Notes under the pieces: model-generated
Told to the model about the DNA's origin: nothing
What the model saw: the letters and a program-made list of their open reading frames with translations, nothing else
The model's database searches: none
Origin: Fuerstiella sp.
Lineage (GTDB): Bacteria; Planctomycetota; Planctomycetia; Planctomycetales; Planctomycetaceae
Length of the DNA stretch: 64,000 nucleotides
NCBI GenBank assembly: GCA_029245955.1
Contig: JAQWOH010000071.1
Span: forward strand, 40,595-104,594
Direction: 5' to 3'
Position numbers and translations under genes: made by a program
Shown: positions 39,301 through 48,134 of the stretch, one piece after another
Position numbering within the stretch: position 1 is the first letter of the stretch
Layout: each line of letters starts with the position of its first letter

Positions 39301-42300
39301 CGAAGGTCTCGACGGGAAGCACTTCACGGTACGTGTCAAACAGTTGTCGGATCTGCACGGTTCCGTATCTTCCGCGTGATTTCAGTCTGGATCTGGCAAA
39401 CTGCAGGGCCAGGCCTTCGTCGCCCAGAGATATGGCCAGTCGCATCCAGGCGGCTACGTCCGACGCGCTGCCTGTATTCTGCATGACAGCCATTCCGTTG
39501 ATGATGACGTAACCCGGACGGGTGCCAGGTGCCCGTCCCTTTGACTGGTCCACTCGCCGCAGAATCTTAAGAGCCGCCTGGCGGTCGCCGTTCATCCAGA
39601 CAGGCAGGAATCTATGCCACATCTCCTGGGGAGACAGGCGTGACGTTTCCGACTCGTCTGTCGTTTTCCCAAGCATCGTCAGTAACTGACCGCGTTGCTG
39701 TTCGTTCGGTTCAGACGCTTCCAGCATTCGCCTGACACTGTCATAACGGCCCCGCTGAATTCGTTCCCGTGCAAAGTTTACCAGCAGACTTTCGTCTTCG
39801 GGGAAACTGTCAATCAACAGCTGGTCGACAGTCTCCAGATCACCGATCCGGCCAAGAGCAAAGTAGATTCGTCGCAGCGCTGCCAGTTGTTTGTCAATAC
39901 GAGGAGCATCGGTCAGCGATCTGGCAATGCGACCGGAAGCAGCGACCTCGTCAAGTTCCCGAAGACTCCGCAGCAGCAGGGTCCGTTGCTGCGTGAGCAT
40001 CGAGGCGATCTGATCGTCGGACACTGTGACCAGGATCCCCTGTAACAACTGATCCGAGTATGTCTGATAGGCGTCTCGGTTAGTCGCCCAGTATCGGTTG
40101 CCGGTCGTCTTTGACTCCTCCTGTGTGGTCAGCGGAGTCTGCGACAGCAGCAGGTTCAGTCCACGCTGGTAAAACCGAAACGCGGCATCATCTCTGCCTT
40201 CCTGCTCGTTCAGCTTTGCCACGCGTGCCATGAGAGCCACATCGGACGGGCTGGTGCGCAGCAATTTGTCGTACCGAACAAGGGCTTCCGGGAGCTTGCC
40301 GCCCTTTTCGAAGATAGCAGCGACTTCCCGCTGATAGCCTCGTGGATCAGCCAGATTGCGGGCCATTCCGAACGTACGTTCAGCGCTTCCTGTATCGCCG
40401 TCATCCAGAAAAGCCTGACCCAGATTGAGGAACACCTGCGGCGGCATCAATTCGCCCAGCCCGATCAGTCGACGGCCGAAGGCAAAGAAGGGGGCATTTC
40501 CCCTGTTGGTCGGTCCGCGAGACGAACCGGAGTAGTAAACGCCGCCGCGGATTCTGGACGATAGCTCCATGCATTCACGCAGTACTGACAGCCTCCGTGT
40601 GCCGGATACGGCCAGCGAGTTTTCCATGGCGAGAATCTGTCCGGATTTGTCATTGACCTCCGCTGAAAGGTCGGCCAGCAGCTGGTACAGATAGTTTTTG
40701 TCTTCACGCCCCGCCAGCCGTTCCAGCGTGATGCGTCGGGCCCACTGCATCACCGGGCCCTTGGCCTCCATGTTCAGAAGTCCGTCGATGGCAATGGTGA
40801 ACAGATCGTCCCGGTCGGCATTTTCCGCCTGGTACTGAAACATCCCAATGGCGCGATCGGTCTGTCCCATTTCCTTCAGCAGATTTGCCAGCAACAGATA
40901 TGATTCAATTCGGTCAGGGTGGGCTGCGATACCTTTGCGATAAGCGGCGGCTGCTTCCGCATTCATTCCGACCAGAGACAATACACCTGCTTCAAATTCA
41001 CCACCGATCGAATCCTTACCGTCATCCGCGCCGCGAAGCGTCAGCAGCACAGCCCGGGCTTCCTGTGATTTGCCGCGTTCCAGCATACTGAGAGCCAGCT
41101 GACGCAGGTATTCCGTCTTCCCTTCCGGGTCGACATCGATCAGGCGTTCTATCACCTTTTCGTAATTCCAGTAATCGTTGCATATCTGATAGATGCGGCC
41201 CTTTTCCTGAAGCTGCTCCACTTCGTTTCGGCCGGACCGGGCCATGTATTCTTCAGAGATTTCTGTTGCCGCGACGGAATCGTTAACACGGCTGTAGATG
41301 CGCACCAGTAATCCGGCTTCACGGTCATCCGCCGTTCCGTCGGCCAGTTTTTCTTCCAGGTCGATTGCAATATCGGCCAGTGTGCCCAGTCGACTGGCAA
41401 CCGTCATCAGACGATCTTCCACGTACCGCCGCCGAGGAATTGACGTCACCTTTCGCCACAGTGCCAGCCATTGCTCCAGAGCCTTGTCTTCATCTCCGAT
41501 TTCGCTGTACAACCAGGCCAGACGCATCTCGAGATCCTCGGCAACTGTCTCACGATCCGCTCGAATTGCTTCGTTCACTTCAATGGCTTTGTCCTGACGT
41601 CCCAGTCGTTCGTAAGCGCTGGCAAGCTCTGACCGCACTTCGTCGCTGATGTTGTCCATTTCCGGAATTCGGTTTAACGTGACTTCAGCCACGTCAACAT
41701 TTCCACGGCGTGTCTGCAGGTCGGCCCAGTACAACAGCGCCTGACCATGATATGCCTGCAGGCGAACCATCCGCTCGACCGCTTGCCTGGCGAGTTCATC
41801 AAGGCCGAACTCGCCAAGTGCCTGAGCGGACATCAGCAGCAGTGAGCCGCGTTCGGCTGTTGCTACGTAGTCGATCCACAGCGCTTTTGCTTTCTCGTCT
41901 TCTCCTTTTTCCAGCAGGATCTGAGTCAACCCGGATCGCCAGGTCAGTTCGTCGGGCTCAGACCGTATGAGTTCCCGGTAGGAACCGATCATGTTGTCTT
42001 CGCGCCCGGCTTCTCCTTCCATTTCCAGCAGTTCACGACGCATGTCCACCGAAAAATTATTGTCATCGTCTGCGGAAGCTTTGAACAATTCGATGGCTTC
42101 GTCGTACTGTCCGAGTTCGCGCAGCAGGTTAATCCACACAGTCTGCATCTCGGCGGGCATGATTTCGCCTGCGTTGTTTTTCGCCTTGAATTCCTTGACA
42201 AGGTTTTTTAGTCCCTGTTCCTCCTCCTGCAGGCGATACGATTCGACCAGCAGGGCAAGGGCATAATTACGATCCCGCCGAAGTTCAGACGAATTGACGG

Positions 42301-45300
42301 CGTCCCATGCTGCTTGCATGGCCTTATCGCGGTTCTGAGCGCGTATTGCCCATTCTGCCAGTCGACTGGCACTGCGAAAGCGTTGCGTTCCTTCACCTTC
42401 AATCGTGAACAGTTTGATTGCAGCAGCGTGTTTGTTCTGGACCGCAAGGACGTTTGCGGCCCGGTTTCTAAACGAAATGTCTGCTGATGTTCCTGCCAGC
42501 TCAATCAGCGGCTGTGCATCATTGCCCGTACCGCCGGGCTCACCGCTGATCAATCCCATCAGGGCCAGTCTCAGGCGAACGGACTGCTGTTCCACGTTTG
42601 TCAGTTTCTGTTTTGTTAACGACTCATAGATACTCTTCGCCTTGTCGATGTTGCCCAGCGCATCGTGCAGCTTCGCGTGCCAGATCTGCAGGTCATGCCG
42701 TTGTGCTGCCACGTCGCTGATCTTCAGCAGGTCGGTCAGTACGTCAGACGCTCTTTGAAGATCGCCGTGCCTTGATGCAAGATGGACTTCGAGTTCGGCA
42801 ATGACCTGTGCACGCGGTTCGTTCAGATCTCCTCGCGAATGCATCAGCCAGTCCAGTGTCGGATCGATACTGCCATCTGAGAGAACAGCGCGACGAAACA
42901 GTTCGTCTGTTCCGTCGCGCTTCACGCCGTGACGGACCGACGAATCGATCAGAGAACGGAGCTGTTGCGAGAGTTTTCCGTCGATATACGCCGGTTGTGC
43001 TGTCACCACACCGGAGAAACACAGAACAGATCCGATTACCATTGCAGCCAGTCCGTTTGCTGCTCTCGGCCGGTTCGCAGTGCGATCGTCGCCTGTCATT
43101 CGAACCGGAATTCGACGCCAGATGATTTCTACAAGAAACAGCAATAATGCCAGTCCGAACAGCCAGGACGCAGCCGAGTAGACACGACGTCCGCGTGGTG
43201 ACGGAGTTGGTGCGTTCGTCCAGTCAGACGATACGTCGTATCTTTGTCCGCCAGCTGCAGCAATCAGCCGCGACATTCTCAGGGCGGCTCGGGGATCAAC
43301 GTATTCTTCAGCGATTACGGGCGACATCGCGACAAGCCGCTGCCATCGGTGTGGTGTTGTGTCGGCTGAGGTTTCAAACCGCAGCGTTTCGTTGAACTCA
43401 GGAGCAGGCATTCGTGCGATGAAGTGATCCGGACTGCGCGCGAAGAAGTTCAGGCTTTCGTCGGGCACTGTGACAGCAGGACGCTGCGCGGGGTCATTGC
43501 TGATACGTCTGGCGACGGGAAGACTGGTAGCCACCCGTCGCGGTTGCTGTCGGATTGCGTGGACCGTTACTTCCCCGCCATCATATTGGACCTCATAACG
43601 AAACGGATCACGTGTGTCAGCTGCGGTGCGTTGCAGGATCCTGGTCAGTGCCTTCGCGTATTCCGGCCAGTCATTCCAGGGAGCCGTCCCTGCTCCGACT
43701 GGTTCTGTCCCGCAGGCCGTGACACGTCCCAGTCCATAACGCCATGTGCTGAGCACCGGGTGGTTTTCCGTCACGGTTTCCAGAAGGACTTCACTGCCCG
43801 GTCTGGCCTTGCTTTCGACATATCCCGCCAGAGCGGGCACGCCGGATAAGTCCACATCACCCCACCATCCGGAGGCGCCACGAGCACGGACCCTGTGCGT
43901 ACCGGGGCGGTACGCCGGCAGCTTTGTGGTTGAGGGTTGCTTCAACAGGATCTCCGGAAGGTTGAATCTGTTGGGTACGTTGTAAAACCGACCCTTCCCC
44001 CAGTTGGCGATGTTGACCAGGAACTCGCTGTGATAACCGCCTCCTGCAAGGACAGTGGAAACGTTGATGCCTTCCGCAGCCATACGTCTCATCAGTGATT
44101 CAAAATTGCCTGATTCCACACCGCCGTCTGTCAGCACAATGACATGTTTGTACCGGGTGTCAACATTCTGCAGCCCGTAGAAAGCTTCCTCCAGTGCCGG
44201 CAGAATGACCGTGCCTCCGCCGGCATCCATGCGGTTGAGTGCTCGTTGCAGTTCGATCGCATTCGAGGCGGGTTGCAGAGGAGCGGCCCAGCGTTTGGCT
44301 CCGTAAAACTCCACAATTCCGACTTTGTCGTGAGGCAACAGACGACGTATTGCCAGACGAGCAACTTCCTTGGCCAACTGGACTCTCACGCCACTCATGG
44401 AACCGGATGTATCGATCACAACGACCAGCGAGGTGGACGGATCGCGTTTCTCTTCCTTCTGGACGAACTCGACGGGCAGCAGCGTTTCAACCGGACGGTC
44501 ATGCCAACCGCCCGCGCCAAAAGCTGCCCGACCTCCGCTCATGATCAGCCCCAGTCCATCAGACTGAACTGCATTAACGATGTGCCGTTCAGTTTGCCTG
44601 GGCAGTAATGCTGCCGGGATGTCGTCCAGCATGACCAGATCGGACTGTTCGAGTGCTTTTCTGACAGCGCCGGTATCCTTGGGGTCGACACTTCTGATGT
44701 CGAAAGCGGAGCCGGTCATGCTGCCCAGTTTTTCGGCGCCTCCCGTCTGTAAGTTTCCCATGTAGAGAAGTTGATGCGGGTCCTGAACTGGCAGTACGAC
44801 TGGAAGTATCTGCTCACTTTCACCGTTGCTGACGACAATATCAGCTTCGATGAATCCGGCATCCCGGGGTTCGAACTCCAGAATGACGGTTTGTTCAGGG
44901 ACACCGGTGAATTCCGTTTCGGCAAGCATTGTTTTGCCTTGGATCAGAGACACCTTTCCGGCTATGTCGGACTGCCCCGAGATCACCCGTACATTCAGTT
45001 TCGCGGTGGCGCCTTTGCGTAATGAATCCGTCCATTGAACCTGTACGGGAGTTGGTGGTCGTTCTGTTCCTGGCAGGTCAACCCAGTGAATCGGGATACT
45101 GCGTTGCAGGCACGCGCTGACTGCCCGGTCATCGTCGGGGCGGGTTGCGAGCGAATCAGTCGCCACAGTAACACTTCCGGCGGAACCGCGGGGGATCAGC
45201 GACTGCGCACGTGAAAACGCAGCTGACAGAGGCGATGTTCCCTGCCCTCCGTCTGCAGGGATGAAGGTCGTGGTTTCGAAGCTGTCACTCAGCGATGGGT

Positions 45301-45598
45301 CGGGTGCCTTACCAAAGACAATCAGGTGGGCATGGTCATGTTTCGAAAACTGCTGTGCCTGCGCGGTGACACTGCGCTGGGCGCCGTCGCTGACGCTGTC
45401 GCTGTAGTCGGCAATCAGGACATGATGCACCTGTCTCTCGTTCACCACAAATCGAGGCTGCGCGAGAGCGATGGCCAGGGAAAGAAACAATATTGAACGC
45501 AGAATGTTCTGCACTCGATTGCTGCCCCGCAACGGACCTGCCCACGGCAACAGCGCCAGCACGGCAAGTGAACACCACCACGGAGATGACATGATCAT
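36320..45598 (-). CDS. Giant VWA-TPR fusion protein of a MoxR/Bat-type operon
   Basis: Start at ATG 45598, which overlaps the upstream stop as ATGA; the 3092-residue product is about four times longer than usual Bat proteins. Order: BatA-like N-terminal membrane segments (residues about 8-47), a beta-rich region, a GATase1-like region (about 280-370), a VWA domain with intact MIDAS (DTSGS at 396-400, a Thr near 463, TDGG near 490-493), and a membrane helix at about 810-830. A second hydrophobic segment (about 848-868) ends in TAQPA like a signal peptide. From about 870 to near the end the protein is helical TPR-type repeats, interrupted about two-thirds along by a Lys/Gln-rich disordered linker (AEKKTSDGNPKVPG). 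VWA and TPR parts are separate Bat proteins elsewhere, so this looks like a gene fusion. Likely envelope scaffold for the MoxR machine. Confidence 0.9.
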   Translation of the reverse strand: MIMSSPWWCSLAVLALLPWAGPLRGSNRVQNILRSILFLSLAIALAQPRFVVNERQVHHVLIADYSDSVSDGAQRSVTAQAQQFSKHDHAHLIVFGKAPDPSLSDSFETTTFIPADGGQGTSPLSAAFSRAQSLIPRGSAGSVTVATDSLATRPDDDRAVSACLQRSIPIHWVDLPGTERPPTPVQVQWTDSLRKGATAKLNVRVISGQSDIAGKVSLIQGKTMLAETEFTGVPEQTVILEFEPRDAGFIEADIVVSNGESEQILPVVLPVQDPHQLLYMGNLQTGGAEKLGSMTGSAFDIRSVDPKDTGAVRKALEQSDLVMLDDIPAALLPRQTERHIVNAVQSDGLGLIMSGGRAAFGAGGWHDRPVETLLPVEFVQKEEKRDPSTSLVVVIDTSGSMSGVRVQLAKEVARLAIRRLLPHDKVGIVEFYGAKRWAAPLQPASNAIELQRALNRMDAGGGTVILPALEEAFYGLQNVDTRYKHVIVLTDGGVESGNFESLMRRMAAEGINVSTVLAGGGYHSEFLVNIANWGKGRFYNVPNRFNLPEILLKQPSTTKLPAYRPGTHRVRARGASGWWGDVDLSGVPALAGYVESKARPGSEVLLETVTENHPVLSTWRYGLGRVTACGTEPVGAGTAPWNDWPEYAKALTRILQRTAADTRDPFRYEVQYDGGEVTVHAIRQQPRRVATSLPVARRISNDPAQRPAVTVPDESLNFFARSPDHFIARMPAPEFNETLRFETSADTTPHRWQRLVAMSPVIAEEYVDPRAALRMSRLIAAAGGQRYDVSSDWTNAPTPSPRGRRVYSAASWLFGLALLLFLVEIIWRRIPVRMTGDDRTANRPRAANGLAAMVIGSVLCFSGVVTAQPAYIDGKLSQQLRSLIDSSVRHGVKRDGTDELFRRAVLSDGSIDPTLDWLMHSRGDLNEPRAQVIAELEVHLASRHGDLQRASDVLTDLLKISDVAAQRHDLQIWHAKLHDALGNIDKAKSIYESLTKQKLTNVEQQSVRLRLALMGLISGEPGGTGNDAQPLIELAGTSADISFRNRAANVLAVQNKHAAAIKLFTIEGEGTQRFRSASRLAEWAIRAQNRDKAMQAAWDAVNSSELRRDRNYALALLVESYRLQEEEQGLKNLVKEFKAKNNAGEIMPAEMQTVWINLLRELGQYDEAIELFKASADDDNNFSVDMRRELLEMEGEAGREDNMIGSYRELIRSEPDELTWRSGLTQILLEKGEDEKAKALWIDYVATAERGSLLLMSAQALGEFGLDELARQAVERMVRLQAYHGQALLYWADLQTRRGNVDVAEVTLNRIPEMDNISDEVRSELASAYERLGRQDKAIEVNEAIRADRETVAEDLEMRLAWLYSEIGDEDKALEQWLALWRKVTSIPRRRYVEDRLMTVASRLGTLADIAIDLEEKLADGTADDREAGLLVRIYSRVNDSVAATEISEEYMARSGRNEVEQLQEKGRIYQICNDYWNYEKVIERLIDVDPEGKTEYLRQLALSMLERGKSQEARAVLLTLRGADDGKDSIGGEFEAGVLSLVGMNAEAAAAYRKGIAAHPDRIESYLLLANLLKEMGQTDRAIGMFQYQAENADRDDLFTIAIDGLLNMEAKGPVMQWARRITLERLAGREDKNYLYQLLADLSAEVNDKSGQILAMENSLAVSGTRRLSVLRECMELSSRIRGGVYYSGSSRGPTNRGNAPFFAFGRRLIGLGELMPPQVFLNLGQAFLDDGDTGSAERTFGMARNLADPRGYQREVAAIFEKGGKLPEALVRYDKLLRTSPSDVALMARVAKLNEQEGRDDAAFRFYQRGLNLLLSQTPLTTQEESKTTGNRYWATNRDAYQTYSDQLLQGILVTVSDDQIASMLTQQRTLLLRSLRELDEVAASGRIARSLTDAPRIDKQLAALRRIYFALGRIGDLETVDQLLIDSFPEDESLLVNFARERIQRGRYDSVRRMLEASEPNEQQRGQLLTMLGKTTDESETSRLSPQEMWHRFLPVWMNGDRQAALKILRRVDQSKGRAPGTRPGYVIINGMAVMQNTGSASDVAAWMRLAISLGDEGLALQFARSRLKSRGRYGTVQIRQLFDTYREVLPVETFGDLVRYAANLYKADKQHLADYLWLVSQMSGHLGKDVPDDDKIMELIQDSDLQISYSFPFSLAMDVFPASIRAEALAETLDAMVPKYRPRELVRIPFTSEEPIDQATTEVLLESIESGIDPALQDNYLRYCTYYLPRNGPALKCADNAELAVRTLDLLMTDKVRKREQTIPRMAEFIKAVVLHQSGDTNAALDIVLPSYDPTENITDYYLRYSRDWAYRELVPAATERFIELIDSRIKDAKPTTAQTDQRLALTKQAEDEELLRTTYQQAIKDHPGQTKYATAYERWELNLKRTSAVIEMVEQQLRQATQPIHSDPDSKATETQTRAAKQKAVSLRRKLSQLWSSVNHPSKALTYLKTADDQDQQRFAQEQKARAEKKTSDGNPKVPGAAVTQKTDVQKEQASKPKKKNYATTMSGVKSAIDKEDLTAAAATLRKLWRTFPPAVASPYRYNSPKRLNGLIWPVSPPPDKAAEEKRSAAAKARLITRGGLGSFTPQIRQRGNRPVNAWAVLAERPFAVREMRRIMRAESGTTVANVRDISLGLLRADRNEQGDEKVFASLVEKVHAGHISDEVLVHLFEMLEEDPGRINDKNKAVVDVLLDRLDLTNAARASQLAHLCAEVGQNDRASALYRHCALLTTTGSASLESLFTQARLNFKGEELMALAESMYQLSKQGPSESTGILQLRRELLTSAEAARRSQQLVDEHLSANTREELQMTIQTVPVFAQAGHYGIAEKHLRLALRQHGQPIQLSSSTYSYYTSSSANNRNMLLVTRNDLLEIFPEKADAYVDYDTWLQHAATVIRGAAEELQTEIVVESLLTVAFRQIQRGHKDDATNTLSFVTDKMIAAAEKHQLLAIDVLRLAGISERAFRLQSRMHRKKQLSHLRYGDFLRDTSTVEGQPAAAVLLEELIELSMDEELVAAAIVVSRGNEEFTARALELQAERQKAGDEYSARVAAARDRAATRRQWQTENTASKTTQQQPVRPLPLQRLIRRP

Positions 45599-47175
45599 GG
45601 CATGCGTCCTCGCTGGAAAAGTCCCCACTCAACGACCAGCAATGCTGTGGCCGCCAGCCCCAGCCACGTGTACAGACTGAACTTCCGGAAGATTCCGGGT
45701 GCAGGTGTTAACGGAATCATTGCAGCTCTGACAACCGGTCTTGTAAGCCGGGTCACCAGGATCTCACGTCCGTCACTGGTGAGTGCGGACGTCCGGGTGG
45801 ACCGATCAAATTCAGGGGCAGCAGCCGGAAGCCGCTGGCCCTGTTCTGCCCACGGAATCACCGGCGGCCGATCTGCCAGCCAGCGAACGGCACGTGCGAC
45901 AAAAATCGGGCATGATCGGCTTTCCTGAAAGTCGAAGGAGTTCGTGAACAGACTTTCCCAGACTGCTATCCGTCTCTGATCGGATGAGATGACCGTAAGA
46001 TCGACCAGCTGTCCGCTTTGGGCCGCAATTGAAGTCGCGTCGATTTGTTTAAGTGCCAGTTCGTCGATCAATTCGAGAAGTGCGTTATTCGGATCTTTGT
46101 GGTTACTTTCGATCAGAAATGCGGGCTGGTCCTGTGCTGAAAGCTGCAGTTCTGCATCGCCAGTGACGCCGACATGTACGTCGGCGTCTGATTCGACAAT
46201 CCGGCATGCGCCGTCCAGCATTACAAGGTCCCGCAGAGTCTGCGGGACATCCGCAGCAAAAGAGACCAGAATCGGTGTGCGCACCGGTAACGTCATCGAT
46301 CCAATCTCGTCCCCGTCGATTTTCACTTTCAGCGTGCCCCCGCTGGCGACGACATCGGGTAACAGAAATCGAACCGTGTCAGTCTGCTGCAGCGCCTGCG
46401 TCACAGGCTCGTCATCAATCGTCACCAGAATTGTGGATGGTTCGATCCGGTTGATTGCATCAAAGACGACGGCGACGTCGACCGTCTGCCACTGCCCATC
46501 GGAAGAATCCGACACACCCAGTGTCCGCAGTCGAATACGCGACGGAATCTCACGTTCGATGCGAAAGACAGATACCTTGGAGCTCAGAGCATCAAGGTAC
46601 TCTTGTTCAATGACGGCGTGACCCACTATATGGACCGCCAGAGGCTGCTCTTTTGTCGCCCGTGACGACAATGATTCGATGGCCCAGTGCAGCCCCTGCG
46701 GCGATGATGAGATGTTTCCTGCAGCTCTCAGTGAGGCATGTTCGATGGGTTCGCCTGCAGTCAGTAGTGTTTCCAGGTGGTCTCCGACTGCCATGATTTC
46801 GCGAGCGGACGACGGCAGCGTGGTGGCTCGCTGAACGGCAATGTCAAGATCCTGTGCACGAACTTCCGGATCCTCAACACTCCAGTCCACCAGCACGACA
46901 TGTTGTGTCCCGTCCAGTGGAACGGATTCCGGCCGGGCGACCAGCATCCACAGAACAGATGCAATGACAACCAGCAACAGCCATGCGGGCCAGTGTCGAA
47001 ATCGTCGGGTAAGAACACGGGCTCGAGTTTCTTCGATGGCAGCGCGCCAGAACAGCGTGCTTAGCACCTCCACCTCCTGGTGCTGAACTCTCAGCCGCTG
47101 GGCCAGCCACAGACCTGCAGCGAGCGCCAGAACGCCCGCGAAAACTCCTGTGGTTGAAAGCAGGCCAAAGGTCAT
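45595..47175 (-). CDS. BatA-like membrane protein with degenerate VWA
   Basis: The 526-residue product has the BatA N-terminal layout: a first membrane helix (TGVFAGVLALAAGLWLAQRL), a short loop with VLSTLFWRAAIEETRAR, a second helix (WPAWLLLVVIASVLWMLVA) and then a VWA-like fold beginning HVVLVDWSVEDPEV. The MIDAS DxSxS is not preserved (DWSVED), so metal-dependent binding is probably lost. A C-terminal helix (LYTWLGLAATALLVVEWGLF) anchors it again. Start overlaps the DUF58 stop by 4 bases and its stop overlaps the giant gene by 4 bases. It probably acts as a structural partner of the giant VWA protein. Confidence 0.82.
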   Translation of the reverse strand: MTFGLLSTTGVFAGVLALAAGLWLAQRLRVQHQEVEVLSTLFWRAAIEETRARVLTRRFRHWPAWLLLVVIASVLWMLVARPESVPLDGTQHVVLVDWSVEDPEVRAQDLDIAVQRATTLPSSAREIMAVGDHLETLLTAGEPIEHASLRAAGNISSSPQGLHWAIESLSSRATKEQPLAVHIVGHAVIEQEYLDALSSKVSVFRIEREIPSRIRLRTLGVSDSSDGQWQTVDVAVVFDAINRIEPSTILVTIDDEPVTQALQQTDTVRFLLPDVVASGGTLKVKIDGDEIGSMTLPVRTPILVSFAADVPQTLRDLVMLDGACRIVESDADVHVGVTGDAELQLSAQDQPAFLIESNHKDPNNALLELIDELALKQIDATSIAAQSGQLVDLTVISSDQRRIAVWESLFTNSFDFQESRSCPIFVARAVRWLADRPPVIPWAEQGQRLPAAAPEFDRSTRTSALTSDGREILVTRLTRPVVRAAMIPLTPAPGIFRKFSLYTWLGLAATALLVVEWGLFQRGRMP

Positions 47176-48074
47176 GCCACGTATCTCCCGCCCTCAAACA
47201 GAGCTGCCAGCTGTTTCATGACGTCCCCATCGTGCTGCATCGCCATGAATCCACCGTGGCGGCTTTTCGAGAATTCACGAAGTTGATCGAAATGCTGATC
47301 ATATGCGTCTGCGTAGTTTTTCAATACGCTCGAATCGATGGACACGTCGCGCGCATCGCCGGTTTCGCAGTCTCTAACCCGCACATCACCGCGGAGGGCC
47401 GGTTCGCGATCTTCTGTCCGACAGATGCCTACCAGCAGCGGCCGGTGGCGTGTCTGTTTCAGTTCTGCCATCATGGCCTCAATTCCGTGGGAATCAAAAA
47501 AATCGGAGATGACGACCAGAAGTCCTTCGCGCAGGCCGAGGCCCCTGAGTTTGCTCATGGATGCTGCCAGGTCCGTCCCCACCTGTTGTTTCCGAGCGGT
47601 CTCACCCAGTCGTGACATCGCCTCGGCAATCAGGCTCAATCGTCCACGTCCCGATGTCGGACGCACGGTTGTGTTTAGATCTTCACCGAATGGGAAAAGT
47701 CCCACTCGATCATGTTGATCCAGGCCTATGGAAGCGAACGCAATAGCCACTTTCATAGCGGTGATGGCGCGTGGCACGTCTTCCTGCCACATACTGCGCG
47801 ACAGATCGGGCATCAGGTAGATCGGCAGATCTTCCATCTCTTCAAACAGCCGTACAACCAGACGACCGAGTCGCCGATAGACATTCCAGTCAATGGACTT
47901 CAGATCGTCACCTGCGGAATACGGACGATAATCTCGAAACTCAAGTCCCTGACCTCGGTCCCGTGACCTGTGTTCAGCCCACCGTCCCGCCGGGGCGACA
48001 CGTCTGGCCACAATGCGCAGCGCGCGGGCCTGTTGCAGAAAATGGGGATCCAGAAGATTGAAATGATCGTTCAT
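47172..48074 (-). CDS. DUF58 protein of MoxR operon
   Basis: The 300-residue product is a full DUF58 protein. The diagnostic segment RDRGQGLEFRDYRPYSAGDD-LKSIDWNVYRR lies at about 37-69, followed by a VWA-like fold (LPIYLMPDLSRSMW, with D-x-S-x-S kept) and a late LLVVISDFFD segment. DUF58 proteins accompany MoxR AAA+ ATPases in nearly all bacteria and are thought to be their adaptors toward VWA substrates. No membrane segment. The gene starts 60 bases after moxR and overlaps the BatA-like gene by 4 bases. Confidence 0.93.
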   Translation of the reverse strand: MNDHFNLLDPHFLQQARALRIVARRVAPAGRWAEHRSRDRGQGLEFRDYRPYSAGDDLKSIDWNVYRRLGRLVVRLFEEMEDLPIYLMPDLSRSMWQEDVPRAITAMKVAIAFASIGLDQHDRVGLFPFGEDLNTTVRPTSGRGRLSLIAEAMSRLGETARKQQVGTDLAASMSKLRGLGLREGLLVVISDFFDSHGIEAMMAELKQTRHRPLLVGICRTEDREPALRGDVRVRDCETGDARDVSIDSSVLKNYADAYDQHFDQLREFSKSRHGGFMAMQHDGDVMKQLAALFEGGRYVA

Positions 48075-48134
48075 GCAGAAAAGACCGGGTTCATCCGAGT
48101 ACGACGGAAAACGAGACGCGGCAGACGCAACTGA

